Below, piece by piece: positions 1 through 7,835 of a stretch of 64,000 bases of DNA; positions within the stretch are counted from its first letter, which is position 1, and every line of letters starts with the position of its first letter. The stretch is from Bin5 sp965200615 (GTDB lineage Bacteria > Chloroflexota > Anaerolineae > Caldilineales > Caldilineaceae): assembly GCA_965200615.1 (NCBI GenBank), contig OZ241377.1, positions 1,054,001 to 1,118,000 on the forward strand, in the 5' to 3' direction. Both the position numbers and the translations under genes were made by a program. Below the pieces are notes generated by a model that ran no database searches, was not told the origin of the DNA, and saw nothing but the letters and a program-made list of their open reading frames with translations.

Positions 1-1
1 G

Positions 2-412
2 GCAGTTGGATTCTTCCTGGCCACCGGGCTGGATTGCCGCTGGATGGTCAAGAGAGAGGCCTGCGATCACCCCCTGGGCGGTCTCATGCGCTGGATGGGC
101 GCCATACCGGTGAATCGCCAGGCGCCGGGCGATCTTGCGCAGCAGGTTATCGACGAAATGAACCGCAGCGGGAAGTTCGTGCTGGTTCTCACGCCGGAGG
201 GGACGCGCAAGAAGGTAGAGCGCTGGAAGACCGGCTTCTATCGTATCGCTCTCGGCGCGGGAACGCCGATCACCCTGGCCTATGCCGACTTTGAACGTCA
301 GGTCGCGGGTATCGGTCCGACTATCCGGCCGAGCGGCGATCTGGAAGCGCAGCTCGAAGAGATACAGGCCTACTACAGCGGGATCCCGGCTCGAAATCCG
401 GAGTGGTTTTGA
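2..412 (+). CDS. 1-acyl-glycerol-3-phosphate acyltransferase-like protein, 5' end outside window
   Basis: The frame is open from the first bases of the window, so the gene starts upstream and only the C-terminal ~136 residues are present. The motif TPEGTRKK (around codons 70-75 of the visible part), followed by WKTGFYRIA, is the block III signature of the PlsC/LPLAT family, which transfers acyl chains to lysophosphatidic acid at the inner membrane face. The HX4D catalytic block would lie before the window and cannot be checked. The spacing and short C-terminus (ends NPEWF) resemble the short PlsC-like proteins rather than the long multi-domain acyltransferases. It is followed 57 bp later by an unrelated molybdenum hydroxylase gene on the same strand. 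The family is fairly secure; the substrate is not. Confidence 0.8.
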   Translation, partial: AVGFFLATGLDCRWMVKREACDHPLGGLMRWMGAIPVNRQAPGDLAQQVIDEMNRSGKFVLVLTPEGTRKKVERWKTGFYRIALGAGTPITLAYADFERQVAGIGPTIRPSGDLEAQLEEIQAYYSGIPARNPEWF

Positions 413-469
413 ACTGCAGTGATCAGAACTGCGGTGGTCAGTAGATAGTAATGCCGTTGAGGTGTTTTG

Positions 470-2749
470 ATGCGTGCAGTCGGTAGCAGCATACCGCGCT
501 TTGACGCGGCGGAGAAGGTGACCGGGCAGGCTGCCTATCCGGCGGATATCGACCTGCCCGGCCAGGCGTGGTTGAAGATCGTCTTTGCCGGCGTGCCCCA
601 CGCGCGTATCGTGCGCATGGATACGTCACGGGCCGCGGACGCTGATGGCGTCATCGCCGTTCTGACGGCAGCGGATGTGCCGGTGAACGAGTACGGGCTG
701 GTGATGCCGGACCAGCCTGTGCTGTGCGGGCTGGGGAGCACGCCCCAGGCGGAGGTCGTGCGCTGGGAAGGGGACAAGGTGGCGCTGATCGTGGCCGAGA
801 CCGCGGCGCAGGCTGAGGCCGCGGCGCGGCTGCTGGAGATCGAGTATGAGGCGCTGCCGGTCATCACCAGCACGGCGCAGGCGCTGGCTGCCGACGCGCA
901 GCCGCTGCATCCCCACCCCTTCAGCAACTTTCCCTACGAAGAAGGGCGGGACAGACGGTCGAATCTGCTCGTCAGGCATCGTCTGCGCTGCGGGGACATC
1001 GACGCCGGTTTTGCCGAAGCAGACGTGTGCGTGGAAGGCGTCTACAGCACGCACCCGCAGGAGCACGCCTATCTGCAGCCGGAGGCGGGCCTCGCGCACG
1101 TGCGCGGCGACGGCCGCATCGAGGTCATCGTCGCCGGGCAGTGGATGCATGAGGACCAGGAACAGATCTCCCATGCACTCGACCTGCCCGCGAACCGGAT
1201 CGTCGTGCGCTACCCGGCTGTCGGCGGGGCCTTTGGCGGGCGGGAGGATATGTCGATCCAGATTCCGCTGGCGCTGGCCGCGTGGAAGACGGGCCGCCCG
1301 GTCAAGACCGTCTGGAGCCGGGAGGAGTCGATTGTCGGGCACCACAAGCGGCATGCGTTCGTTATTCGCGCCAAGTGGGGGGCAACCAGAGAGGGCAAGA
1401 TCGCGGCGGCGCAGATGGATCTGACCAGCGACTCGGGCGCTTACGCCTACACGAGCACCAAGGTCCTGGCGAACGCCACGCTGATGTGCCTGGGCCCGTA
1501 TGAGATTCCGAACGCGCACGTGGACGCGCGCACGGTCTATACAAACAACTGTCCGGGCGGCGCGTTTCGCGGTTTCGGCGGGCCGCAGGCGCACTTCGCC
1601 GCCGAGATGCAGATGACCAAACTGGCGCATGCGCTGAACATGGACCCGGTTGAATTCCGGATGCGCAATATCCTGCGCGACGGCTCGATCCTGGTCACCG
1701 GCAGCCCCGTTCCCGCGGGCTGTACGACCGCGGAGGTGCTGGCCGAGGCGGCGCGGCAGGGCGGCTGGCGGGAGCGCGCCGGCCAGTGGTCGGTTGCATC
1801 TGCAACGGCCGGCGGCAGGCCGCCGGACAGTGGCAACGGGCTGCTGACCACGAGCCTGGACTCTTCCCGCGGCCGGATTGCACGGGGCCGGGGGATCGCC
1901 GTCTCCTACAAGAACGTAGGCTACAGCTTCGGCTTCCCGGAGCACTGCACGGCCTGGGTGGAGCTGCACGGCGGGGAGACGGTCGAGCGGGCGCGCGTGG
2001 GCTGCGTCGGCGCCGAGGTGGGGCAGGGCGCGCACACCGCCTTCATCCTCATGACCGCTGAGATGTTGGGTCTTTCGCCGGAGCAGGTGGAGCTGGAGGC
2101 GGAGGACACGGACGTGACCGGCTCGAGCGGCAGCAGCTCGGCCAGCCGCATGACCTTTATGGCCGGCAACGCGATACAGGGCGCGGCCGAGCGAGCCATG
2201 GCGCTGTGGCGGGATGAGGAACGCCCGGCGCGGGCCGAGTTCGTCTATCATCCGCGCGCCACGACCCCTTTCGACCGCGAGACGGGTGCCTGCGATCCCA
2301 ACATCACCTATGGGTATTGCGCGCAGGTGGCCGACGTCGAAGTGGACCGGGAGACCGGGCACGTGACCGTCAAGCGGCTGATCAGCGTCAACGACGTGGG
2401 CAGGGCAGTTCATCCGCAGCACGTGGAGGGGCAGATCGAGGGGGCGGTGGCCCAGTCGATCGGCTGGACGCTGCTGGAGAACTACCTGCAGGAGGGGGGA
2501 GTCACGATCACGCCCCATTTGAGCAACTATCTGATCCCCGGCGTGGCCGACGTGGCCGAGGAGATCATGCCGGTGATCCTGGAGCTGCCGGACCCGCAGG
2601 GGCCGCTGGGCGCGCGGGGGATGGCGGAGATGCCCTTTCTGCCGACGGCGCCGGCCATCGCGGCAGCGCTGCACGATGCGCTTGGCATCTGGTACGACGC
2701 GCTGCCGTTTACGCCGGAGACGGTCTGGCGCGGCATGGCGGCCAAATAG
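470..2749 (+). CDS. Xanthine dehydrogenase/CoxL family molybdopterin-binding large subunit
   Basis: This ~759-residue protein is a molybdenum hydroxylase large subunit (aldehyde oxidase/xanthine dehydrogenase/CO dehydrogenase type). Residues ~10-125 form the a/b hammerhead domain. The Moco-binding part carries GGAFGGRED near residue 250, FRGFGGPQ near 365, VGQGAHTAF near 515, and GSSGSSSASRMTF just after. The C-terminal RGMAEMPFLPTAPA aligns with the family's GVGExP stretch, so the catalytic glutamate seems kept. The ATG at 470 is preferred over the TTG one codon earlier because GAGG lies 8 bases before it. The FAD and [2Fe-2S] subunits that normally sit beside it are not in the window, so partner and substrate are unknown. 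The active-site loop does not match form I CO dehydrogenase (AYXCSFR is absent), so a purine or aldehyde-type substrate is more likely. Confidence 0.88.
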   Translation: MRAVGSSIPRFDAAEKVTGQAAYPADIDLPGQAWLKIVFAGVPHARIVRMDTSRAADADGVIAVLTAADVPVNEYGLVMPDQPVLCGLGSTPQAEVVRWEGDKVALIVAETAAQAEAAARLLEIEYEALPVITSTAQALAADAQPLHPHPFSNFPYEEGRDRRSNLLVRHRLRCGDIDAGFAEADVCVEGVYSTHPQEHAYLQPEAGLAHVRGDGRIEVIVAGQWMHEDQEQISHALDLPANRIVVRYPAVGGAFGGREDMSIQIPLALAAWKTGRPVKTVWSREESIVGHHKRHAFVIRAKWGATREGKIAAAQMDLTSDSGAYAYTSTKVLANATLMCLGPYEIPNAHVDARTVYTNNCPGGAFRGFGGPQAHFAAEMQMTKLAHALNMDPVEFRMRNILRDGSILVTGSPVPAGCTTAEVLAEAARQGGWRERAGQWSVASATAGGRPPDSGNGLLTTSLDSSRGRIARGRGIAVSYKNVGYSFGFPEHCTAWVELHGGETVERARVGCVGAEVGQGAHTAFILMTAEMLGLSPEQVELEAEDTDVTGSSGSSSASRMTFMAGNAIQGAAERAMALWRDEERPARAEFVYHPRATTPFDRETGACDPNITYGYCAQVADVEVDRETGHVTVKRLISVNDVGRAVHPQHVEGQIEGAVAQSIGWTLLENYLQEGGVTITPHLSNYLIPGVADVAEEIMPVILELPDPQGPLGARGMAEMPFLPTAPAIAAALHDALGIWYDALPFTPETVWRGMAAK

Positions 2750-2789
2750 TGGGACGCCGGCGGCCGGCGGCTGACCAGGAGCGCAATTG

Positions 2790-3617
2790 ATGACCGCTAA
2801 GAGCAGCGACAACCGCGTCAACAACCTCATCTGGGGCGTGTTGCTGTCGCTGGCGGGCGTTGGGCTGCTGCTGTTCAACTTTGACGTCTTTGTCCGCTTT
2901 GAACCCTACGTGCAATATGGGGCGGCCGCGCTGCTGGGCCTGCTGGCGCTTCTCTTTGTCGGCGGCTATCTTTCGGCCCGCGACAACTGGTGGCGGCTGA
3001 TCCCCGGCTGGACGCTGATCGCCCTGGCGGCGATGGTCTACTTCTCCACGCTGCCTGCGCTGGACCAGCGTATTACGGCCGGCGTCCTGTTCGTGGGCCA
3101 GGCGATCGCGTTCGCCCACATCTATCTGCTGGACCGGGCGGAGCGCTGGTGGGCGATCATTCCGGGCGGATTCATGCTGATGTTGGGCGGCACGATCGCC
3201 CTGAGCAGTCTGACCGAGGAGCCGGCGGTATTGGGCACCGTCCTCTTTATTGGCCTGGGGGCCGTCTTCTTTCTGCTCTACCTCCTGGGACAGCGGTGGC
3301 AGCTATGGTGGGCGCTGGTTCCCGGTTCCGTGCTGGTGCTGTTGGGCCTCTTCCTTTTCTCGGTTGGCCTGGGTCAACAGAATCTTCCGCTGCGTTTGTG
3401 GCCTGCGCTATTGCCCTTACTGGGCGCGTGGTTGATCTGGCGGGCGACGCGTCCTCTTCCCGGCAGCAAGCTGAATGTCGACGCCGCGCCCAGTCAGTCG
3501 CGTGCGCGCAGTCAGAGTTCCGAGAGCGTAGCTCGCGCGCGCAGGCTGGGGGAATACGGTGGTCCCGCTCCCGGCGCGGCGGTGGAGGTGTTGCCCGACC
3601 CTGAGGAAACGCAGTGA
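2790..3617 (+). CDS. Multi-pass membrane protein with WW-xx-PG internal repeats
   Basis: Unrecognised 275-residue integral membrane protein with about eight hydrophobic segments up to residue ~220, then a polar, Ser/Arg-rich cytosolic-type tail of ~50 residues. Three internal repeats are visible, each a pair of hydrophobic segments joined by WWRLIPGW, WWAIIPGG or WWALVPGS, suggesting a built-up repeat architecture. The start at 2790 is chosen because AGGAG lies 8 bases upstream; the TTG one codon earlier is less likely. It follows the molybdenum hydroxylase gene by 40 bp on the same strand and could be co-transcribed. No catalytic motif is seen, and I assign no function. Confidence 0.75.
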   Translation: MTAKSSDNRVNNLIWGVLLSLAGVGLLLFNFDVFVRFEPYVQYGAAALLGLLALLFVGGYLSARDNWWRLIPGWTLIALAAMVYFSTLPALDQRITAGVLFVGQAIAFAHIYLLDRAERWWAIIPGGFMLMLGGTIALSSLTEEPAVLGTVLFIGLGAVFFLLYLLGQRWQLWWALVPGSVLVLLGLFLFSVGLGQQNLPLRLWPALLPLLGAWLIWRATRPLPGSKLNVDAAPSQSRARSQSSESVARARRLGEYGGPAPGAAVEVLPDPEETQ

Positions 3618-3701
3618 GCGGCGGGGCGCGGATAGTGGACAAAACAGGCCCATAGCCCTTATCATTGCAGTCTGATCTGCAGGAGACAGTGGAGCCATAA
3701 A

Positions 3702-4073
3702 ATGGATTTAGGCAGTTTTTCAGTCAGCCTGGCGGTCAAGGATATTGCGGTCTCGAAGGCATTCTACGAGAAGCTCGGGTTTGAGGCGTTCGGCGGCGAC
3801 GCCAGCGAGGGCTGGCTGATTATGAAGTGCCCCAGCTGCGTGATCGGCCTCTTTCAGGGCATGTTTGAAAAGAATATTCTGACTTTCAACCCCGGCTGGG
3901 ACAGTTCGGCGCAGCCCCTCGACAGCTTCACCGATGTCAGAGAGATCCAGGAAAAGCTGAAAGCGGACGGGATCGAGTTTGCCAGCGAGGCTGACGAAAC
4001 CACAACGGGGCCGGCGAGTTTTGTGATCGTGGACCCTGACGGCAATCCAATCCTCGTCGATCAGCACGTTTGA
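3702..4073 (+). CDS. VOC (glyoxalase/bleomycin-resistance) family protein
   Basis: A 123-residue single-domain protein of the vicinal oxygen chelate fold. The N-terminal SVSLAVKDIAVSKAFYEKLGF and the C-terminal VIVDPDGNPILVDQHV are the two classic betaalphabetabetabeta signatures. The third-position DPDGNP followed by a terminal hydrophobic strand is typical of small antibiotic-resistance/glyoxalase-like members. The usual metal ligands cannot be assigned confidently: the N-terminal strand has no His or Glu at the expected position, so it may not be a metalloenzyme. The ATG at 3702 has GGAG 9 bases upstream. Substrate unknown. Confidence 0.85.
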   Translation: MDLGSFSVSLAVKDIAVSKAFYEKLGFEAFGGDASEGWLIMKCPSCVIGLFQGMFEKNILTFNPGWDSSAQPLDSFTDVREIQEKLKADGIEFASEADETTTGPASFVIVDPDGNPILVDQHV

Positions 4074-4145
4074 TAACTTCAGTGATCAGCAGCTGCGCGG
4101 ACGGCTGGCTGCTGACAATCGAAATTTCAGAAAGGTACAGTTCTC

Positions 4146-4961
4146 ATGTCTGAATTCGTTCTTACCCTGGTGCAGATGGACTGTCTGTCCGGCGAACCGG
4201 AGCGCAACTTCGAGCGGGCGGAGGCGTTTATCGCCGACGCGGCCGGCCGCGGCAGCGATCTGGTGGCGCTGCCGGAGCTGTGGCATAGCTCTATCGACCT
4301 GGCAAACGCCAGCAGTTACGCTTCGCCCCTGGCCGCCGAGGCCGCCGAGGCCGCCGAGGCCGGCGATGCCGGCTGGTTCGGGCGGTTCGCCACCCTGGCA
4401 AGGGACAACCACGTCTGGCTGACCGGGTCGATGCTGGAGAGCCAGGATGGGCAGTTTTTCAATACGATGGCGCTTTACAGCCCGGAGGGCAGGCTGGCGG
4501 CCTCCTACAGGAAGATGCACCTTTTTCGGCTGATGAACGAGGACCAGTACCTGGCACCGGGAGAGTCGGGCACGATGCACGAGCTGCCGTGGGGCTGCGC
4601 GGGGCTGGCTATCTGCTATGACCTGCGCTTCCCGGAGCTGTTTCGGCGCTACGCGCTGGAGGGCGCGCGTCTGATGATCCTGCCGGCGGCGTGGCCGCAC
4701 CCGCGGCGCATGCACTGGCGGACGCTGCTGCGCAGCCGGGCGATCGAGAACCAGTGTTTTGTGGCCGCGTGCAACCGCGTGGGGACGTCGGAGGATGTCT
4801 CTTTCTTCGGGGCGTCGGCGGTGGTTGATCCGTGGGGCGAGACGCTGATTGAGGGCGGGGAGACCGAGGCGCTGCTGACGTTGCGTATTGATTTGGAGAC
4901 GGTGGAGGCGACGCGGGCGAAGATACCGATTTTTGCGGACAGGCGGCCGGAGTTGTATTGA
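4146..4961 (+). CDS. Carbon-nitrogen hydrolase (nitrilase superfamily, omega-amidase-like)
   Basis: The 271-residue protein hydrolyses C-N bonds of amides via the Glu-Lys-Cys triad. The Glu is in ALPELWHS (near residue 43), the Lys in YRKMHLF (near 120), and the nucleophile Cys in CYDLRFPELFRRY (near 157). The last motif is that of the omega-amidase/Nit2-YafV branch, which deaminates alpha-ketoglutaramate-type substrates. Length is normal for this branch. An AAEAAEAAEAG run near residue 65-75 comes from a short triplet-of-triplets repeat (gccgccgag-like) at ~4333-4362 and probably forms a surface loop. The start at 4146 is preceded by GAAAGG. Substrate specificity is inferred from the motif only. 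Confidence 0.88.
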   Translation: MSEFVLTLVQMDCLSGEPERNFERAEAFIADAAGRGSDLVALPELWHSSIDLANASSYASPLAAEAAEAAEAGDAGWFGRFATLARDNHVWLTGSMLESQDGQFFNTMALYSPEGRLAASYRKMHLFRLMNEDQYLAPGESGTMHELPWGCAGLAICYDLRFPELFRRYALEGARLMILPAAWPHPRRMHWRTLLRSRAIENQCFVAACNRVGTSEDVSFFGASAVVDPWGETLIEGGETEALLTLRIDLETVEATRAKIPIFADRRPELY

Positions 4962-5020
4962 GGGGATGGGCTTAAGGTGCGGGCGAAACGAGTGGCAAGA
5001 AGCGGGGTAGGGCTCAGACC

Positions 5021-5296
5021 ATGATCGAGTCATTCACCCGCTGGAATGTCATCGAGCTTCTGCGCACTGAGGAGGATGCCCGCCTCTATCTTGAAGCGGC
5101 TTTCGAAGAAGATTTAGGGGACGGTCGTCTGATTTGCGCCGCGCTAAGCGACATTGTCCGCGGTCGCGATATGAGCGAATTGGCACAGGAGATAGGGATG
5201 ATCCGGGAAGCGCTGTCCGAGAACAGCGGTCCTAGCCTTGGTACCGTGTTAAAGATTGTCCGCGCGCTGGGGATGCGGATGCGCGTTGATAGTTAG
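5021..5296 (+). CDS. HigA-type antitoxin of the 'putative addiction module antidote' family
   Basis: A 91-residue protein matching the short antidote family that pairs with RelE/HigB-like toxins: YLEAAFEEDLGDGRLICAAL, DIVRGRDMSELAQEIGM, then SLGTVLKIVRALGMRM. The middle is a helix-turn-helix that binds its own operator; the C-terminal TVLKIVRALG is the family's signature. Normally the toxin gene lies immediately upstream on the same strand. Here the upstream gene is the amidase 59 bp away, so this antitoxin is an orphan. A strong hairpin terminator follows at 5321. A second, broken copy of the same C-terminal signature sits at ~5797 (see separate entry). Confidence 0.8.
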   Translation: MIESFTRWNVIELLRTEEDARLYLEAAFEEDLGDGRLICAALSDIVRGRDMSELAQEIGMIREALSENSGPSLGTVLKIVRALGMRMRVDS

Positions 5297-5320
5297 GGCG
5301 CTGGCCCAGGCAGGGGAGAG

Positions 5321-5353
5321 AAAGGAATCCTGTAAATCAGGATTCCTTTTTTG
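5321..5353. terminator. Rho-independent terminator with perfect 12-bp stem
   Basis: AAAGGAATCCTG (5321-5332) and its exact complement (5338-5349) enclose a 5-base loop and are followed by a T-rich run. On the minus strand the stem is preceded by an A/T run too, so it can act in both directions. It closes the orphan antitoxin transcription unit and insulates it from the minus-strand remnants that follow. Confidence 0.85.
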
Positions 5354-5440
5354 TTGGGAACCTCATATAGAATCACCGAGTTTTGGTAAGCACCTCTCGC
5401 GGCGTTTCGTAATACGTCCAGATCTCGTGCAATGAAGGTC

Positions 5441-5623
5441 CTATCTGCGTCTTGACGCATGCGATCTGCGGACATGCGCTTGCGGGACCGATTTTCGAAA
5501 TTGACTGGGTTTGTCTGGCCGTTGCAGTGAGGCGCGTATCTTCGCCTTTTTTTCCTCGACGATTTTGCGGTCCTCGGGCGTAAGTTGGTCAGTGAGTTCG
5601 TTGAACTTCCGTCGTCCACTCAT
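5441..5623 (-). pseudogene. N-terminal remnant of a HigA/XRE-type antitoxin
   Basis: The first ~35 residues (SGRRKFNELTDQLTPEDRK followed by an EEKKAKIRASL helix) look like the N-terminus of the antitoxin partnered with RelE/HigB toxins. That family then continues into a helix-turn-helix and ends at ~100 residues. Here the frame ends at 60 residues in a basic, atypical tail without a recognisable HTH. Its ATG overlaps the stop of the toxin remnant just upstream (TGATG), the classic toxin-antitoxin arrangement. I read it as the degraded second gene of an old TA operon; the exact lesion cannot be placed without a homologue alignment. Confidence 0.55.
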
Positions 5624-5793
5624 CAGAGTAGGCCCTCCTTTCGCAACTCTTCGATGTGCTCCTCGCACAGGCCGTCAGCGATTGGCACGGGCTTGTCGTA
5701 AGGCCGGTCGTCTCCTTTTTTGCCCTTCATCAACTGTATAGCCGTCCGTCTGGGATCAGGTGCGTAGAATACTCGAATTGGCCTGCCTCTGCA
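5623..5793 (-). pseudogene. C-terminal remnant of a RelE/HigB-like (Gp49-type) toxin
   Basis: The minus strand encodes ~56 residues beginning CRGRPIRVFYAPDPRRTAI and ending PVPIADGLCEEHIEELRKE, which match the second half of phage-derived Gp49-like RelE-family toxins (compare the usual RVFFAFDPRRTAI... and IPIADxxYxxHL). The N-terminal half is missing. Upstream of the Cys the frame runs into DNA whose opposite strand encodes an antitoxin tail, so the gene was cut and joined to unrelated DNA near 5793-5797. The stop codon overlaps the start of the antitoxin remnant. No start codon is available, so it should not be expressed as a toxin. Confidence 0.6.
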
Positions 5794-5796
5794 AAC

Positions 5797-5865
5797 GGCG
5801 ATCCAGGCATTGGCACCGTCTTGAGGATTGTCCGTGTGCTGGGGATGCGGTTGCGGTTTGGCAGC
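5797..5865 (+). pseudogene. C-terminal fragment of a second HigA-type antidote
   Basis: The plus strand reads GDPGIGTVLRIVRVLGMRLRF, closely resembling the end of the orphan antitoxin at 5021-5296 (GPSLGTVLKIVRALGMRMRV). Only these ~22 residues are recognisable; what precedes is antisense to the toxin remnant. It is evidence for a second antidote gene of the same family lost by recombination at ~5795. Confidence 0.55.
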
Positions 5866-6004
5866 TGGGAACCTGGTGTACGATCCATAAATGGCCAGGT
5901 GTAAGCTTATCCACCTCTGGGCAACATTTGTGAACTCGCCGACCGACTGGTTTGGATGTCCTCAAGACTTGAAACACATTTCTATAAAGACGTCCAAGAA
6001 TCAG

Positions 6005-6526
6005 TCACTTCCTGAAGACAACTCTGGTTCTTGCGTATCTCTTACTTCTATAGTTAGGGTTATTGGATTCTCCTAAGACGTATCTGGCGGGATCGAGAGG
6101 GTAAAAGGCACTGCCACTATCTCTCTGAGAATCGTACTCCCATGGTATTGAAGACTTACGCTTTTGCGTCGGGAAAGACCAGTTAATGTTACCATGTTTC
6201 GGGCTCCCTTGGGGTCGTTGGTAAGAGGTCGGAAGCGTTCTCGGGGTCTGATGAGAACCTCTGGTGTCGTCATATTCCTGACCAAGCCAGTATTGCCCAA
6301 GCTCATCGAACGTCTTTAACGTTGGACTGTGCTTGCTATTTTTACTTTGAATCTGATCCCCGTGGCTTTCACTGTCTCTTTGATTTAATCTGCTATTTTC
6401 CGCCCCCTTTCCATTATTCCCAGGGTTATCTTTCTGAATGGCTCCTCTGTTGGGATCTCTCCTCTTGAAAATCCATATCCCCACAACAGATGCAATAATA
6501 ATGATAGCCACGATTTCTATAGACAT
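6005..6526 (-). CDS. Hypothetical small single-pass membrane protein
   Basis: Unrecognised 173-residue protein. Residues ~3-22 are a single hydrophobic segment (IVAIIIIASVVGIWIF) followed by KRR, consistent with an N-terminal membrane anchor. The remaining ~150 residues are polar, rich in Ser, Asn, Gln, Arg and Pro, and look disordered. The ATG at 6526 is preferred because AGGAG lies 9 bases upstream; a TTG six bases earlier is too close to that site. The gene and its flanks are clearly more AT-rich than the chromosome around them, which suggests horizontal acquisition. It lies 59 bp from the left end of the IS5 element. No function can be offered. Confidence 0.55.
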   Translation of the reverse strand: MSIEIVAIIIIASVVGIWIFKRRDPNRGAIQKDNPGNNGKGAENSRLNQRDSESHGDQIQSKNSKHSPTLKTFDELGQYWLGQEYDDTRGSHQTPRTLPTSYQRPQGSPKHGNINWSFPTQKRKSSIPWEYDSQRDSGSAFYPLDPARYVLGESNNPNYRSKRYARTRVVFRK

Positions 6527-6584
6527 TTCCAATTACTCCTCTTCTTACACTATTTTCGAACTTTGTTTTGGCCAAACTGCCTTA

Positions 6585-7452
6585 GAGGCTGTTTGAAAAG
6601 TAAAGGCTGTCGGCCAAATTGTGGTATACGTAGTCTCTGTGAAAACAAAACGATACCCAACAGATTTGACTGACAGCCAGTGGCTTATTATCCAGCATCT
6701 GATTCCCGCAGCCAAACCGGGCGGGCGACCACGCAGCCTGGATATGCGTCTGGTGGTTGATGCCATTCTCTACCTGACTGTGGGTGGCATCCAGTGGCGG
6801 ATGCTGCCGAGTGATTTTCCGCCGTGGCAGAGGGCAGAGTGTTTACACCTACTTCAGGCAGTGGCGGGACGATGGCGCCTGGCGCAGGTTGCATGACACG
6901 CTCAGAGTGCGGGTTCGTCATCGAAGCGGACGACACAAGCATCCAACGGCTGGCAGTATCGATAGTCAGACAGTCAAGACTGGCCATACACCGGCAGGTG
7001 TGCGAGGCTACGATGGCGGTAAACGCATCACGGGACGGAAACGGCATCTTCTTGTCGATACGCTGGGACTCACATTGGCCGTCCTGGTCACTGCTGCCGA
7101 CCTGCCTGACCGCGATGGGGCACGGCAACTGCTCAGACGAGGCTGCGGTTTCGGCCAGAAACTGCGTCTTATCTGGGTTGACGGCGCCTATCGCGGCTCT
7201 TTGCAGAGATGGGTTGCGCAGCGTTTTCGCTTCCGCCTTCAACCTGTCCTCCGCCCGCAAGAACAAAAAGGTTTCTCCGTATTGCCCCGTCGTTGGGTGG
7301 TGGAGCGCACCTTCGCTTGGCTTGGCCTCAATCGTCGCCTCTGTAAAGACTATGAACGACTGCCCGAAAGCAGTGTCGCCTTTATCCATATCGCTATGAT
7401 TCGTCTCATGGTACGCCGCCTGGCACCCAATTGACCCTTTTCAAACAGCTTC
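6585..7452 (+). mobile_element. IS5-family insertion sequence (IS427/IS1031-like), 868 bp
   Basis: The element is bounded by imperfect inverted repeats GAGGCTGTTTGAAAAG (6585-6600) and the complement of GAAGCTGTTTGAAAAG (7437-7452), 15 of 16 matching. Including the flanks the match extends as CTNAGA on both sides, consistent with a CTNAG-type target. The flanking TNA triplets are TTA on the left and TGA on the right, so no exact target duplication remains, as expected if one flank was lost by deletion. It carries one transposase gene with a DDE domain, now frameshifted. On its right it abuts the middle of an M55 peptidase gene. Confidence 0.85.
6621..7434 (+). pseudogene. IS5-family DDE transposase, frameshifted by a 7-bp tandem duplication
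   Basis: Two overlapping frames together give one complete transposase. The first half has TDSQWLIIQHLIP and GGIQWRMLPSDFPPW (the DUF4096-like N-terminal domain). The second half holds the DDE core: SIDSQTVKT (first Asp), LIWVDGAYRG (second Asp), and WVVERTFAWLGLNRRLCKDYE (Y/R-E-K signature with the catalytic Glu). The break falls at ggcagag-ggcagag, 6826-6839. Deleting one copy restores PPWQSVYTYFRQWRDDG in a single frame. Some IS427 elements use programmed frameshifting, but a 7-bp direct duplication at the precise break favours an inactivating mutation. The likely start is GTG 6639 or 6621. Confidence 0.85.
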
Positions 7453-7787
7453 TGAGCGGCGAACGGGACGCCTGCCAGGAGGCTGAGGAGCTGGCGCCGG
7501 GCATCACCACAGCGGCGGTGAAGGAGGGGTTGGGGCGCGGCTCCGCCATCTCACTCTCCGCGCAGGCGGCGCGGCAGCGCATCCGCGAGGGGATCGCATC
7601 AGCCGTAGCGCAACATCGCCAGAACCCGATCGCGCCCCTGGTCTGGCCCGGCCCCTATGAGCTGGAAAAGCGCTTCTTCCACACCGACACGGCCGACGCG
7701 GAGATGAACAAAGCGGGCGCCGAACGCGTGGATGCGCAGAGCGTGCGCTTCCGCAGCGACAACATTCTCGATATCGTCTACCGGTGA
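7453..7787 (+). pseudogene. 3' stub of an M55-family D-aminopeptidase (DppA-like)
   Basis: About 110 residues right after the IS terminus match the C-terminal third of DppA-type M55 peptidases: SGERDACQEAEELAP, VKEGLGRGSAISLS, PYELEKRFFHTDTADAEM and VRFRSDNILDIVYR. Intact proteins are ~270 residues and begin with the zinc-binding SxDxEG segment, which is absent. Sequence left of the IS does not contain the missing N-terminus; it holds an unrelated minus-strand gene. The simplest reading is IS insertion into the peptidase gene followed by a deletion from the left end. Codon use is ordinary for the chromosome. Confidence 0.8.
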
Positions 7788-7798
7788 ACGGAAGTGGC

Positions 7799-7812
7799 TA
7801 GTGGTCAGTGGC
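7799..7812 (+). repeat. Dispersed intergenic motif, copy 1 (GTGGTCAGTGG core)
   Basis: Contains the 11-mer GTGGTCAGTGG. The same 11-mer or its complement recurs in intergenic gaps at 12827, 27511 and 40757, and a 9-base version occurs at 434. This copy lies between the converging M55 stub and the enolase-superfamily gene. Confidence 0.5.
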
Positions 7813-7835
7813 CGGCAACTACATGTACCGCTGCC

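Noticed and set aside
626..2878. 750-residue open frame on the minus strand
   Set aside because: It is antisense to the molybdenum hydroxylase gene, is Arg/His/Pro-rich and has no family motif. High GC leaves the opposite strand open.
4333..4362. Triplet-like repeat gccgccgag in the amidase gene as a phase-variable tract
   Set aside because: It is short, in frame and a multiple of nine bases; length change would not switch the gene off.
6621..7434. Programmed frameshifting as the reason for two transposase frames
   Set aside because: Some IS427 elements do this, but no slippery homopolymer is present and the break coincides with an exact 7-bp duplication whose removal restores the frame.
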